Assembly: GCF_013328205.1 (NCBI RefSeq)
Contig: NZ_JABULH010000003.1
Location: 248,001 to 312,000 of the forward strand
Source: Sphingomonas hominis
GTDB lineage: Bacteria > Pseudomonadota > Alphaproteobacteria > Sphingomonadales > Sphingomonadaceae
Reading direction: 5' to 3'
Length of the DNA stretch: 64,000 bases
The notes under the pieces are model-generated. The model was not told the origin of the DNA, did not search any database, and saw only the letters and a list, made by a program, of their open reading frames with translations. This document shows, piece by piece, positions 18,676-28,440 of this stretch (within the stretch, counting starts at the first letter, position 1; each line of letters begins with the position of its first letter). The translations under genes and the position numbers were made by a program.

Positions 18676-20802
18676 TTACTCCACCTTCAACTGTTGCAAC
18701 ACGAACGCCTGCCATTCCGCTGCCTGGCGATAACGCTCGAACCGGCCGGACTTGCCGCCGTGCCCGGCTTCCATGTTGACGCGGTAGAGCAGGGGATTGG
18801 TGTCGGTCTTCATCTCGCGCAGGCGGGCGACCCATTTGGTGGGTTCGTAATATTGCACCTGGCTGTCCCACAGCCCGGTCGAGACGTACATCGCCGGATA
18901 CGCCTTTCTCGCGACATTGTCGTAGGGCGAGTAGCTGAGCATGTAATCGTAGAAGCGCTTGTCCGCCGGATTGCCCCATTCGTCATATTCGTTGGTGGTG
19001 AGCGGGATCGAGGCGTCGAGCATCGTCGTCACCACGTCGACGAACGGCACCTGCGCTACGAGTACCGCGTAATCCTGGGCTGCGAGGTTGGCGACGCCGC
19101 CCATCAGCAGCCCGCCGGCGCTGCCGCCCATTGCGGCGACGCGGCCGGGCGCGGCGTATTTCTGCGCGACCAGATACCGCGTCACGTCGATGAAGTCGGT
19201 GAAGCTGTTCTTCTTGTTGAGCAGATGCCCCTGATCGTACCAGTCGCGGCCCATTTCCTGTCCGCCGCGGATGTGCGCGGTCGCGTACACAACGCCGCGG
19301 TCGACCAGCGCGAGATTGCCGGCGCTGAACCCCGGATCGCTCGATATGCCGTAGCTGCCATAGGCATATTGGAACAACGGCGCGGTGCCGTCGCGCTTCA
19401 CGCCGCGACGGTACAGCAGCGACACCGGCACGCGCGTGCCGTCACGCGCGGTCGCCCAGACGCGCTCGGTAACGTAATTCGCCTTGTCGTAGCCCGGTAC
19501 CGGCTGGACCTTGAGCGTGCGGCGCTCGCCCGTCCGCGCGTTGATCTCGAAGGTGGTGGCAGGGGTGACCATCGAGGTGTAGCTGTAGCGAACCCAGGGC
19601 GTGTCCACTTCCTCGTTGACCGACAATCCCATCGTGTAGGCGGGCTCGTCGGCGGCGACCGGGATCGACTTGCCCGCGTCGGTCAGCAGCCGGACGCCCT
19701 TGTTGCCGCCAGCGCGCTGCTCGATCGCGACGAAGCCGGCGAACGGCTTGAAATTCTCGATAAAGGTGGTGGTGCTGGCGGGCACGAGGTCGCGCCACGC
19801 CGCGGTGCCTTTCGCCGCATCGGCGTCGGCAACGGTTGCGAGCTTGTAGTTCTTCGCGCCGCCGGCATTGGTGCGGATGATCCAGCGGTTGCCGAGGTGG
19901 TCGGCCGAGTAGCGGAACTCGCGTGCGCGCGGGGCGACGACCGCGAAGGCGGTCGGGCGGGCGGCGGGGGCGCAGCGCTGTTCGTCGCTGACGGTGCTTT
20001 GCAGTGCGATGCAGATATATTGGCGGTCGCTGGTCTGGCCGACGCCCATGTAGAAGCTGTCGTCGCGTTCCTCGTACACCAGCCGGTCGGCGCTGGCGGG
20101 CGTGCCCAGCACGTGCGCCTTGACCCGTTTCGACAACAGGGTGACCGGGTCCTTCTCGACGTAGAAGATCGTGCGGCCGTCGGCTGACCAGACGAGGTCG
20201 CCCTCGACGTTGGCGACGCTGTCGGCGAGCATCCGCCCGGTGGCGATGTCCTTTACCTTGAGCACGTATTGGCGGCGGCCGACCGTATCCTCAGCCCAGG
20301 CGACGCGCGTGTTGTCGGGGCTGACCTGCCAACCGCCGATCTGAAAGAAGCTGCGGCCCTTCGCCATCGCGGGCTGGTCGAACAGCGTCTCGGGCGCAGC
20401 GGTCGCCGCACCCTTGCGGCGGATCACCACCGGGTAATCGGCGCCCGCCGTCCAGGTCGTCTGATACCAGTAACCGTTCTCGCGATAGGGGACCGAATTG
20501 TCGTCCTGTTTGATGTGCGCGATCGTCTCGGCGTAGAGTTTCGCCTCCAGCGGTTTCAGCGGCGCGAGTTGCGCGTCGGCATAGGCGTTCTCGGCCTTCA
20601 GATACGCCAGCATGTCGGGGTTCTGGCGCTTGTCGTCGCGCAGCCAGTAATAATCGTCGGCCCGCGCGCCGTGCGGGGAGGTGACCTGATAGGGGCGCTT
20701 CTCCGCGCGTGGCGGCTGCGGCGCTTGCGCGAGCGCGCCAGTCGATGGCATCAGCCCGGTCGACAGCATCAGCATCGTGCCGGCGAGCAGCAGCTTCTTC
20801 AT
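18676..20802 (-). CDS. Secreted oligopeptidase B-like S9 peptidase
   Basis: 708 residues. A signal peptide (MKKLLLAGTMLML to about 26) is followed by an N-terminal propeller containing the prolyl oligopeptidase motif DDYYWLRDDKR, and a C-terminal catalytic domain. The nucleophile is in MGGSAGGLLMG, the histidine in EAGHGGKSGR. Oligopeptidase B cleaves short peptides after Arg/Lys. The signal peptide puts it in the periplasm, unlike the cytoplasmic E. coli enzyme. Start at 20802 is set by GAGAGGG 7 bases upstream. Confidence 0.9.
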   Translation of the reverse strand: MKKLLLAGTMLMLSTGLMPSTGALAQAPQPPRAEKRPYQVTSPHGARADDYYWLRDDKRQNPDMLAYLKAENAYADAQLAPLKPLEAKLYAETIAHIKQDDNSVPYRENGYWYQTTWTAGADYPVVIRRKGAATAAPETLFDQPAMAKGRSFFQIGGWQVSPDNTRVAWAEDTVGRRQYVLKVKDIATGRMLADSVANVEGDLVWSADGRTIFYVEKDPVTLLSKRVKAHVLGTPASADRLVYEERDDSFYMGVGQTSDRQYICIALQSTVSDEQRCAPAARPTAFAVVAPRAREFRYSADHLGNRWIIRTNAGGAKNYKLATVADADAAKGTAAWRDLVPASTTTFIENFKPFAGFVAIEQRAGGNKGVRLLTDAGKSIPVAADEPAYTMGLSVNEEVDTPWVRYSYTSMVTPATTFEINARTGERRTLKVQPVPGYDKANYVTERVWATARDGTRVPVSLLYRRGVKRDGTAPLFQYAYGSYGISSDPGFSAGNLALVDRGVVYATAHIRGGQEMGRDWYDQGHLLNKKNSFTDFIDVTRYLVAQKYAAPGRVAAMGGSAGGLLMGGVANLAAQDYAVLVAQVPFVDVVTTMLDASIPLTTNEYDEWGNPADKRFYDYMLSYSPYDNVARKAYPAMYVSTGLWDSQVQYYEPTKWVARLREMKTDTNPLLYRVNMEAGHGGKSGRFERYRQAAEWQAFVLQQLKVE

Positions 20803-20885
20803 GGTAATCCCTCTCGTGTCGCCGCGCACGATACGAGCGCGTGAAGCCAGCGCAAGGGGCAGGTGCGGTGGTCATCTCGACCTCC

Positions 20886-20912
20886 GTCATCTCGGATCAG
20901 GTCCGAGGTGAC
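20886..20912. repeat. REP-like palindrome upstream of oligopeptidase gene
   Basis: GTCATCTCGGA, loop TCAGG, TCCGAGGTGAC: a compact hairpin of the dispersed family, lying at the end of the pheA gene and about 80 bp upstream of the peptidase start. Confidence 0.75.
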
Positions 20913-20927
20913 GTAACGAGGGGTCGC

Positions 20928-21818
20928 TCAGCCGCGCCGGCGCGCCTGGGCGTAGGTGCCGAGCACGCGCACCCATTTCGAATGAAACCCAAGTTCCTCC
21001 ATCGCGCGGTCAAAACCGGGCTCGCCGGGTTTCCCCTCGACGTCGCAGAAGAATTCGGTCGCGGCGAAGCTGCCGCCGCGCTGGTAGGACTCCAGCTTGG
21101 TCATGTTGACGCCGTTGGTCGCGAACCCGCCCATCGCCTTGTAGAGCGCGGCGGGCACGTTCTTCACCTCGAAGATGAAGGTCGTCATCCACGTCGCCTC
21201 ACCCACTGGTGGACGGCCGCCGCGCGCAAGCGTGACGAAGCGGGTCATGTTGTGGTCGGCGTCGGCGATGTCGCTGGCGAGCAGGTTGAGCCCGTAGAGC
21301 GCGGCGGCGCCCGGCGGGGCGAGTGCCGCGACGCGCGGGTCGGCCAGTTCGGCGACGATCGCGGCGGCACCCGCGGTGTCGGGATAGTTCACCGGCTGGA
21401 TGCCGTGCGCCTTCAACCAATGGCGGCATTGGCCGAGCGCCTGCGGGTGGCTCATCGCCTCCGCCACCTCGTCGCGGGTGCCGACGCCCATCAAAGCGTG
21501 GCGGATCGACAGAAAATGCTCGCCGGTGATGACCAGTCCCGATTCGGGCAGCAGAAAGTGGATGTCGGCGACGCGGCCGTGCAGCGAATTCTCGATCGGG
21601 ATGATCGCGCAATCGGCCTGGCCCTGCTTCACCGCGTCCAAAGCATCGTCGAACGAGAAACACGGCAGCGGCAGCGCGTCGGGAAACGCCTCGGTCACCG
21701 CGACGTGGCTGTTGGCGCCGGGTGCACCCTGGAACGACACCGCGCGCTCTGGCTCGGCGGCGGCGGCGGCGATCATCGCGTCAACGATCGGGCGGGCGGG
21801 GGCGGCGTAGTTCTGCAT
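20928..21818 (-). CDS. pheA: Prephenate dehydratase with ACT domain
   Basis: 296 residues. The catalytic domain (about 25-200) has SFQGAPGANSHVA, the CAIIPIENSLHGRV substrate-binding segment and NMTRF, where the TRF threonine is catalytic. The ACT domain (about 210-290) is the allosteric phenylalanine sensor; its usual ESRP is ESYQRGG here. It converts prephenate to phenylpyruvate for Phe synthesis. It has no fused chorismate mutase, as is usual in alphaproteobacteria. Divergent from the cytochrome gene across about 107 bp. Confidence 0.95.
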   Translation of the reverse strand: MQNYAAPARPIVDAMIAAAAAEPERAVSFQGAPGANSHVAVTEAFPDALPLPCFSFDDALDAVKQGQADCAIIPIENSLHGRVADIHFLLPESGLVITGEHFLSIRHALMGVGTRDEVAEAMSHPQALGQCRHWLKAHGIQPVNYPDTAGAAAIVAELADPRVAALAPPGAAALYGLNLLASDIADADHNMTRFVTLARGGRPPVGEATWMTTFIFEVKNVPAALYKAMGGFATNGVNMTKLESYQRGGSFAATEFFCDVEGKPGEPGFDRAMEELGFHSKWVRVLGTYAQARRRG

Positions 21819-21925
21819 CGGCGTCGCGGTCGCGGGTAGGGCGCGGGGGCGCAGCGCTCAAGTGCGCTTGCAGCGCCGCAGATGCTTTTCTATGGAATGA
21901 CCACAATTAGGGGCGGTTTCAGAAC

Positions 21926-22633
21926 ATGGACGATCGGAACAACACGATTGCGGGCTGGGTGCTGGCGGGCTGCGGTGCGGCGCTGGGGCTCTCGATCGTG
22001 GGCGGCATGATCTTCCACGGCGAGCGTCCCGAGAAGATGGGCTATGCGATCGAGGGCGTCGAGGAAGCCGGCGGCGGCGGTGAGGCGAAAGCCGTGCCGA
22101 TCGCGTCCTTGCTGCCGACCGCGGACCCGGCAAAGGGCGCCGAGGTGTTCAAGAAGTGCGCCGCCTGCCACACGATCAACCAGGGCGGCGCGAACGGCGT
22201 CGGCCCGAACCTGTACGCCACGCTGGGCGAGGGGATCGCGCAAGGGAAGGGCGGCTACGCCTTCTCCGACGCATTGAAAAGCGTCGGCGGCAATTGGGAT
22301 TTCGAGCGCATGAACGCGTGGCTGACGTCCCCGCGCAAATTCGCCAACGGCACCAAGATGACCTTTGCCGGTCTGTCCAACCCCGAGGACCGCGCCAACG
22401 TCATTGCGTACTTGAACCAGCAGGGATCGAACCTGCCGCTGCCGGCCGCACCCGCGCCGGGTACCGATCCGGGCGCGAACGATGCCGCGGTCGCGAATGT
22501 CACCGACGCGGTGAAGGGCAACACTGCCGACATCGCCAATACCGGCACGCCGGCGTCGGGCGCGCCGTCGATCGATCCGAATGCCAAGAAGGACAAGGAT
22601 CTGGCCATCATTCCGCCGACCGGCGAACGCTGA
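21926..22633 (+). CDS. Membrane-anchored class I cytochrome c (CycM-like)
   Basis: 235 residues. An uncleaved N-terminal helix (about 9-29) anchors a single cytochrome c domain in the periplasm. The heme site is KKCAACHTIN (Cys about 77 and 80); the sixth ligand Met is in NGTKMTFAGL. The architecture matches cytochrome c552/CycM, which passes electrons from the bc1 complex to aa3 oxidase in alphaproteobacteria. The last 60 residues are an Ala/Pro/Asp-rich tail not needed for the fold. It lies 8 bp before the next gene. Confidence 0.92.
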   Translation: MDDRNNTIAGWVLAGCGAALGLSIVGGMIFHGERPEKMGYAIEGVEEAGGGGEAKAVPIASLLPTADPAKGAEVFKKCAACHTINQGGANGVGPNLYATLGEGIAQGKGGYAFSDALKSVGGNWDFERMNAWLTSPRKFANGTKMTFAGLSNPEDRANVIAYLNQQGSNLPLPAAPAPGTDPGANDAAVANVTDAVKGNTADIANTGTPASGAPSIDPNAKKDKDLAIIPPTGER

Positions 22634-22641
22634 GCCGAACG

Positions 22642-23406
22642 ATGCGCCGCCGGCCGATGATCGCAGCGGCTGCCGACGTGACAGAGGCGGCGACGGCGAA
22701 GATCGGGACGGTACGCGGCCGGCGCGCCGCGCATGTGGCGATCGCGGTGGCGCTGTTCGGCCTGCCGACCGCGGCGGGCGCGGACGAGTTGCAGCAGCGA
22801 TTGCTCGCCGGGATGCAGGCGACGCGCGCCGACGGCTTCGCGTTTCGGCAGACGACCGCGATCGAGCGGACCGGTGCGGCGCGCAAGACGTTGGTGGAGC
22901 AGTTCGACCCGCGCCGTGCGGCGGCCGAGCGCTGGTCGCTCATCTCGGTCGACGGGCGCGCGCCGACCGAGAAGGATTTGGCGGGGTGGCGCAAGATCAA
23001 GCGCGAGCGCGTGCCGTCCTATGCCGAGAACGCGAAGTGGTTCGGAACGCCCGCGACGCGCGTCGACGCTGACGGCGTGACCACCTATCGGTTCGCGCGC
23101 CTGCCGGCGGGAACGCTCAAGATCGGCTCGCACGATGCCTCGGCCGACGCGCAGGCCGAGGCGGTGGTGAACATGCGTGGCCGCGTACCGTTCGTCGAGC
23201 GAGTCCGTTTCGTGACGACCAAGCCGTTCCGCATGATGCTGGTCGCGTCGGTGCAGGCGATCACGGCCACCGCGCGCTACGCCGCGCTGCCGAGCGGCGC
23301 CGTGGTGCCGGCCGAGGTCGCCAGCCGCACCACGGGCTCGCTGATGGGGAAGTCGGGCGTGCTGACGACGCAGACGACGTACGCGGACGTGCAGCCGGTC
23401 AGGTGA
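22642..23406 (+). CDS. Hypothetical exported protein
   Basis: 254 residues from an ATG just after the cytochrome stop. A long N-terminal region ends in a signal-like hydrophobic stretch, AIAVALFGLPTAAGA, with cleavage near ADELQQ. The mature part is rich in beta strands (TTYRFARLPAGTLKIG, MMLVASVQAITATARY) and has the look of LolA/LppX-type outer-membrane lipoprotein-sorting folds, but I cannot place it firmly. It may be co-transcribed with the cytochrome. Confidence 0.65.
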   Translation: MRRRPMIAAAADVTEAATAKIGTVRGRRAAHVAIAVALFGLPTAAGADELQQRLLAGMQATRADGFAFRQTTAIERTGAARKTLVEQFDPRRAAAERWSLISVDGRAPTEKDLAGWRKIKRERVPSYAENAKWFGTPATRVDADGVTTYRFARLPAGTLKIGSHDASADAQAEAVVNMRGRVPFVERVRFVTTKPFRMMLVASVQAITATARYAALPSGAVVPAEVASRTTGSLMGKSGVLTTQTTYADVQPVR

Positions 23407-23407
23407 A

Positions 23408-23525
23408 TCTGCTCCCCTCCCTGACCAGGGAGGGGCTGGGGGTGGGTAGGTTTGGTGGGCAACCGCCGTGTTCCGCGTCAAGCCGACCCACCTCCGACCC
23501 CTCCCTTCCAGCGAGGAGAGTAGGT
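23408..23525. repeat. GC-rich intergenic palindrome of a second repeat type
   Basis: CTCCCCTCCCTGACCAGGGAGGG forms a hairpin, followed by a GGGGTGGGTAGG stretch and, about 50 bp on, its partial complement CCCACCTCCGACCCCTCCC. It sits between the converging hypothetical and LOG genes, where it could act as a bidirectional terminator. A fragment of similar sequence occurs near 27600. Confidence 0.5.
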
Positions 23526-23557
23526 TGCGCCCGCGTTAGCTTCGGGCGCTGCTCACC

Positions 23558-24439
23558 TTACTTCGGCGCGTTCTTCTCCTGCCGCTCGCGGTAGAATTGC
23601 TGCACCACCGCCCAGCCTTCCGCCGCGCTCTCGACATAGCGAAAGATGCCGAGGTCGCGCTCCGAGACGACGCCCTCCTCGACCAGCGCGTCGAAGTTCA
23701 CCACCCGCTCCCAGAACTCGCGCCCGAACAGCAGCACCGGCATCGGTTCGATCTTGCCGGTCTGGATGAGCGTCAGCAGCTCGAACAATTCGTCGAACGT
23801 GCCGAACCCACCCGGAAACGCCGCCAGCGCGCGCGCGTGGAGCAGAAAGTGCATCTTGCGCAGCGCGAAATAATGAAATTGCGTCGACAAGGACGGCGTG
23901 ACGTACGGATTGGGCGCCTGCTCGTGCGGCAGCACAATGTTGAGCCCGATCGACTCGGCATGGACGTCGGTCGCGCCGCGGTTGGCGGCTTCCATGATCG
24001 AGGGGCCACCGCCCGAACACACGACGAAGTGGCGCTTCCCCGCCTCGTCGCGCGGGAAGTTGGAGCAGAGCTGCGCGAGTTCGCGCGCCATGTCGTAATA
24101 TTTCGACTTGGCGACCAGGCTCTCGGCAATGCGGCGGCTCTTGTCGTCGGTGGCCATGTCGAGCAGCGCCTGCGCCTTGGCGGGCTCGGGGATGCGCGCC
24201 GAGCCGTAGAAGACGAAGGTCGAGCCGATATGCGCTTCCTCCAGGATCAACTGCGTTTTCAGCAGTTCGAGCTGGAAACGGACCGGGCGCAAATTCTCGC
24301 GCAGCAGGAAGTCCATGTCCTGGAACGCCAGCTTGTAGGCCGGACTCTCGGTCTGGGGAGTGGAGACGCTCTGTGCGGCGGCGTCGGCGTCTTGCTTGGC
24401 GCGCGGGAAGACGCGGCTGGGTACGCGGGTTTCTGTCAT
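23558..24439 (-). CDS. LOG-family protein (TIGR00730, lysine decarboxylase-like fold)
   Basis: 293 residues. The Rossmann-like core carries VCSGGGPSIMEAANRGA and the family signature PGGFGTFDELFE (about residue 220), with nucleotide-ribose binding expected at GSAR. LOG enzymes cleave nucleoside 5'-monophosphates to base and ribose phosphate; older annotations as lysine decarboxylase are wrong. About 60 N-terminal residues extend beyond the minimal family, as in many proteobacterial members. Confidence 0.9.
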   Translation of the reverse strand: MTETRVPSRVFPRAKQDADAAAQSVSTPQTESPAYKLAFQDMDFLLRENLRPVRFQLELLKTQLILEEAHIGSTFVFYGSARIPEPAKAQALLDMATDDKSRRIAESLVAKSKYYDMARELAQLCSNFPRDEAGKRHFVVCSGGGPSIMEAANRGATDVHAESIGLNIVLPHEQAPNPYVTPSLSTQFHYFALRKMHFLLHARALAAFPGGFGTFDELFELLTLIQTGKIEPMPVLLFGREFWERVVNFDALVEEGVVSERDLGIFRYVESAAEGWAVVQQFYRERQEKNAPK

Positions 24440-24487
24440 CCCGGGGCGATAAGCCGCACACGTGACGGCTGCAAGACGCCCGCGCTG

Positions 24488-26278
24488 TCAGCTGATGCGG
24501 AAGGCGCGAAACGGCGAGCCGGCCGGCAGCGGCACGGACTCGAGCCAGTCGAACGTGCGGCCGTGCGCGAGCTGGTCGTAGAAGCCGCCGCGCGCCTTGG
24601 CGCGGTAGTTGGTCGATTCCGCCATGTTGGGGCAGACCAGCAGCAACGTGGCACCGTGCCGCCGCATGATCGCGCGTGCCTCGGCGGGCGAGCGGCTGAA
24701 GGCGTGCTGCACGTCGAGGATCGCGTCACCGTTGCGGTGGTACGGCCCTGCGATCGCGTCGTGGTGCGTCAGCGTGATGAGGCGTGGGCCGAGGTCGACG
24801 AAGGTGAACACGGTCTGGCGCGGAAGTGCGTTCAACGAGCGCATCGCGGGGATCGTGAGGCAGCGCCCGGTCGCGCGGTTGACGCGCGTGACATAGGCGT
24901 TGGGGCGGTCAATCGGCAGGTAGCGGACCGCGAGCGTCATGAACCAGCCCGAGACGAGCACATAGGCCATGCCTGCGGCGGCGAGCTTCGCCGGCCACCA
25001 GCGCGGCGATGCGATCCACGGCAGCATCGCGAGCGCCAGCGCGACCGCGCCGGGCACCGCCATCAACTGCGCCGCCGGACCCGCGCGCGCCTGCCACAAC
25101 AGCATGAGGCATGAGAACGCGGTGAACAGCGCGACGCAGGTCCACCCTAGCAACGCGGGGGTGCGGCGCGCGCGCCAGGTGGCGAACAGCGCTCCGATGA
25201 GCCCGATGATCGGCAGCGCGACGATCGGCGCGGCACTGCGCAAGGGGTGCTGGTAGATCGGCTTCGCCTCGCGCACGTTGGCGAGCCAGCTCTTGTACAA
25301 TTCGGGCGCGACCTGTTCCGGGCGCCCGAGGCATTGCGGGAAGGCGAGCGCGAAGAAGCTGGCGACGGCGGCGCCGGCAGCGAGCGCGGCGACGATGCGG
25401 ACCGCGCGGCTGCGCGGCGACCAGAAAGCGAGCGCGAGCAGCAATGCCGCGGCGACGGCGACGGTCGACAGGTACACCGGGGTCAGCGCGTCGCAGCGCA
25501 TCACGCGATTGGCATAGGAGGCGAAGCCTGCGAACCCCGCCGCGGTGCCGCCGCCCAGCGCGAGCGCGTAGGTGGTGAGCCGGATGCGCTCATCCGCATC
25601 CCACACCCAGCGCAAGCCGATGATCGCGCCCGCCGTCGCCGCGAAGGGCAGCAGTTCGAGGCCGATCGTGAGCGAATAGGCGCTCGCCAAGCCGACGATC
25701 AGCCCGCCGCGCGCACCCTGGGGATCGCACAGCCCCGCGACCGTCAGGCAGAGCATCGCGAGCTGCCAGCCGTGGTGGTCGATCCGATCGGGCATGTACA
25801 TGCCGAGCGCGACGTTGGTGACCAGCACGATCAGGATCGCGAGTGGCCAGGCGAGCGGCGACACCAGCCGTCGCACCGTCGCGCCGAGCCCCAGCAAGGC
25901 GAGCGACAGCGGGATGAGTGGCGCGATGCCGCACGCCAGCCGCTCCGCCTCCGCCACCTCGACAAAAGGGCGGAACAGCAGGATTAGCGCGGCGATCGGC
26001 AGGTCGACCAGCCGGCTCCAGTGGATGTTGAAGCCGATAGGTGGATTGAGGCGATGATTGGTGAGGTCGAACCAACCCTGTCCGGCGAGCAAGCCGCGTA
26101 CCTGCATTAACCGCATGTTGTCGTCGGTGTCGCCCAGGCTCAGCCACTGGATCGCGGTCCAGCGTTGCCCGATGTACCAGGCCGCGATCATCACCCAGGC
26201 AATCAGCGTCAGGTTGATCCAGCGACGGTCGAGCGTGACCGCCAGGCGCGAGGACACGGCACGGGGCAGGATGGTCAA
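24488..26278 (-). CDS. Polytopic membrane protein, GT-C/STT3-like
   Basis: 596 residues with about 12 hydrophobic helices. The first loop, GDTDDNMRLMQVRGLLAGQGW, places acidic residues after TM1 as in GT-C glycosyltransferases (PMT, STT3, ArnT), and NHRLNPPIGFNIHWSRL follows. Family membership is inferred from topology; the sugar donor and acceptor are unknown. It is divergent from gtrA (74 bp), which supports a role in polysaccharide or envelope glycosylation. Confidence 0.7.
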   Translation of the reverse strand: MTILPRAVSSRLAVTLDRRWINLTLIAWVMIAAWYIGQRWTAIQWLSLGDTDDNMRLMQVRGLLAGQGWFDLTNHRLNPPIGFNIHWSRLVDLPIAALILLFRPFVEVAEAERLACGIAPLIPLSLALLGLGATVRRLVSPLAWPLAILIVLVTNVALGMYMPDRIDHHGWQLAMLCLTVAGLCDPQGARGGLIVGLASAYSLTIGLELLPFAATAGAIIGLRWVWDADERIRLTTYALALGGGTAAGFAGFASYANRVMRCDALTPVYLSTVAVAAALLLALAFWSPRSRAVRIVAALAAGAAVASFFALAFPQCLGRPEQVAPELYKSWLANVREAKPIYQHPLRSAAPIVALPIIGLIGALFATWRARRTPALLGWTCVALFTAFSCLMLLWQARAGPAAQLMAVPGAVALALAMLPWIASPRWWPAKLAAAGMAYVLVSGWFMTLAVRYLPIDRPNAYVTRVNRATGRCLTIPAMRSLNALPRQTVFTFVDLGPRLITLTHHDAIAGPYHRNGDAILDVQHAFSRSPAEARAIMRRHGATLLLVCPNMAESTNYRAKARGGFYDQLAHGRTFDWLESVPLPAGSPFRAFRIS

Positions 26279-26352
26279 AACGCTTCCTTCATCGGACGGG
26301 AGCTAGTAGGTCCGCCGCCGCGCTCCTGACGCGGGGATGCACAAAGGGCAAG

Positions 26353-26784
26353 ATGGTGGCGGCAGGCAGCAACGGGGCAAGCGGGTACCTGCGGTCGGAC
26401 CACCGCGAGATATTCTGGCAGCTCGTCCGTTTCGGCATCACCGGCGGGTTGGTGACGGTGTTCTACGCCGCCGTGTATTGGCCGCTGGCGACCTATGTGA
26501 TGAACCCCAATCTGGCGGTGGTGATCGCGTTTCTGGCCGCGACGGCGGTGGGGCGGTTCGCGCACGGCGCGGTCAGCTTCAAGGGGCATGGCACGCGATC
26601 GGCGCGGACCGCACGGCGCTTCTTCGTCGTGCAATTGTTCGGCTTCGTGCTCCAGCAACTATTTACCTGGGTGCTGGTGACCGGACCGTTCTTTCATGGA
26701 CCGACGTGGTGGCCGCTGGTGCCCGCCGTCAGCGTGGTGCCGCTGCTCACCTTCGGCCTGCAACGCAATTGGGTTTTCAAATAA
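26353..26784 (+). CDS. GtrA-family membrane protein
   Basis: 143 residues with four transmembrane helices. QLVRFGITGGLVTVFY at the start and the ending FGLQRNWVFK are typical of GtrA, which is thought to flip lipid-linked sugars for O-antigen or polysaccharide modification. Its TAA overlaps the ATG of the next gene by one base. Confidence 0.88.
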   Translation: MVAAGSNGASGYLRSDHREIFWQLVRFGITGGLVTVFYAAVYWPLATYVMNPNLAVVIAFLAATAVGRFAHGAVSFKGHGTRSARTARRFFVVQLFGFVLQQLFTWVLVTGPFFHGPTWWPLVPAVSVVPLLTFGLQRNWVFK

Positions 26785-27512
26785 TGGATCGCCGCGTCTA
26801 CGATCGCATGGCCGAGCATGATTCCACCCATTGGTGGTACCGTGCGCGCCGCGACATCCTGTCCGATTACGTGACGCGCGAGGGGCATCTGCCCCAGAAC
26901 GCGCGCATACTGGAGATCGGCTGCGGCACCGGGCACAATCTGCCGATGTTGGCGCAGTTCGGCCAAGTCGACGCGATCGAGATCGATCCGGCGGCGCGCG
27001 ACATCGCCAGTGCGCGGTTGGGCAAGGCGGTGGGCGATGCACCCTTGCCGGTGCTGCCGGGGGTTGAGCGGGGCGCGTACGACATGGTCGCGGTGCTCGA
27101 CGTGGTGGAGCATATCGCGGACGACGTCGGCGCGCTGAAGGCGATGCGTGCGTGCCTGGCGCCGGGCGGCAAGATCCTGATCGCGGTGCCCGCGCATCAA
27201 TGGATGTGGAGCGCGCACGACGTGGTGAACCACCACGAGCGGCGCTATTCCAAGGCGACGCTGGTCAAGGCGATCCACGCGGCGGGGCTGCGCCCGCGCA
27301 AGCTGGGTTACTTCAACTCGATCCTGTTTCCGCTCGCCGCCGCGGCGCGGATCGCGGGGCGATTGACCGGGCGCGACGACAGCGATGATTCGCCGCCCGC
27401 CAAGCCGGTCAACGCACTGTTCGAGCGTATCTTCCGTGTCGAGCGGCATCTGGTTGGCCGCGTGCCGATGCCGATCGGAGTGTCGATCCTGTGCTTCGCG
27501 GAGCCGGTTTGA
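26784..27512 (+). CDS. Class I SAM-dependent methyltransferase
   Basis: 242 residues. Motif I is ILEIGCGTGHN, motif II region is YDMVAVLDVVEHIADD, followed by LAPGGKILIAVPAHQ. HWWYRARRD at the start and HHERRYSK are typical of methyltransferases that sit next to glycosyltransferase or GtrA genes. Substrate unknown, perhaps a polysaccharide or lipid-linked sugar (context inference). Translation is probably coupled to gtrA. Confidence 0.88.
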   Translation: MDRRVYDRMAEHDSTHWWYRARRDILSDYVTREGHLPQNARILEIGCGTGHNLPMLAQFGQVDAIEIDPAARDIASARLGKAVGDAPLPVLPGVERGAYDMVAVLDVVEHIADDVGALKAMRACLAPGGKILIAVPAHQWMWSAHDVVNHHERRYSKATLVKAIHAAGLRPRKLGYFNSILFPLAAAARIAGRLTGRDDSDDSPPAKPVNALFERIFRVERHLVGRVPMPIGVSILCFAEPV

Positions 27513-27693
27513 GGTAACCCGTTCTGGTCGCTAACAGGGTGGGTCTGAGTGGGCGAGGCGCGGTGCGATCCGCGGCGTTCCGCGCGTAGCTGGTCCTGTC
27601 ATGCCCCCCTCCGGTCAGCGAGAGGGAGGTAGAAAGGGAGCGAAGCGCGGCGCCCCCTTGCACCACGCCCGCGAAGCCGTCACGGCGCGGCGC

Positions 27694-28440
27694 ATGTCCG
27701 ATCACCTGCCGCCACCGCCCGTCGACCTGCTGCTGGACGCCAGCCTGTTCCTCGATTTCGACGGCACCCTGGTCGAGATCGCCGCCACCCCCAACGCGGT
27801 GCGGGTAACGGAGACGCTTCGGCAATTGCTGCGCGACCTGTCCGCGCGGCTGGAAGGGCGGGTGGCGATCATCAGCGGACGATCGGTGGCGGAGATCGCT
27901 GCGCTGCTCGATCCGGTGACGCTGAGCGTGGCCGGCAGCCACGGGCTGGAGATCGCAGGCGCCGGGCAGCCGAGGGTGGTGCCCGCGCGCACCGCGGGCG
28001 TCGACGCGGCCCTGGCCGAACTGCATGATTTCGCCGCCGATCGTCCGGGCGTGCTGGTGGAGGACAAGCCGTTCGGCGTCGGCCTTCATTATCGTCAGGC
28101 GCCCGACGAGGAGGCGCAGGCGCGCGATCTGGCGGCACGGCTGGCGGACGAGCACGACCTGCACCTGCAACTCGGCAAGATGGTCGCCGAATTGCGGTTG
28201 CCCGGCGCCGACAAGGGTAGCGCATTGAGAACGTTGATGGCGGAACCCGGACGTGCGCCCACGCGTCCTGTGTTCATGGGGGATGACGTAACCGACGAGG
28301 CGGCGTTTGCCGCCGCATGCGAGCTTGGCGGAGCAGGTATCCTGATCGGCCCGGCGCGTGAAACGCACGCGCGCTACCGGCTCGACGATGTGCCCGCGGC
28401 GCTCGCATGGTTGCGTCGCTCCGCGGAGACATTGGCATGA
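27694..28440 (+). CDS. otsB: Trehalose-6-phosphate phosphatase
   Basis: 248 residues. HAD motif I is LFLDFDGTLVE (Asp nucleophile); motif II region IISGRS; motif IV FMGDDVTDE. Substrate cap residues KPFGVGLHYR and GKMVAELRL match OtsB. It dephosphorylates trehalose 6-phosphate, the last step of trehalose synthesis for osmotic and desiccation protection. Start MSDHLP was chosen over a longer frame with no family similarity. Its stop overlaps the next start (ATGA). Confidence 0.94.
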   Translation: MSDHLPPPPVDLLLDASLFLDFDGTLVEIAATPNAVRVTETLRQLLRDLSARLEGRVAIISGRSVAEIAALLDPVTLSVAGSHGLEIAGAGQPRVVPARTAGVDAALAELHDFAADRPGVLVEDKPFGVGLHYRQAPDEEAQARDLAARLADEHDLHLQLGKMVAELRLPGADKGSALRTLMAEPGRAPTRPVFMGDDVTDEAAFAAACELGGAGILIGPARETHARYRLDDVPAALAWLRRSAETLA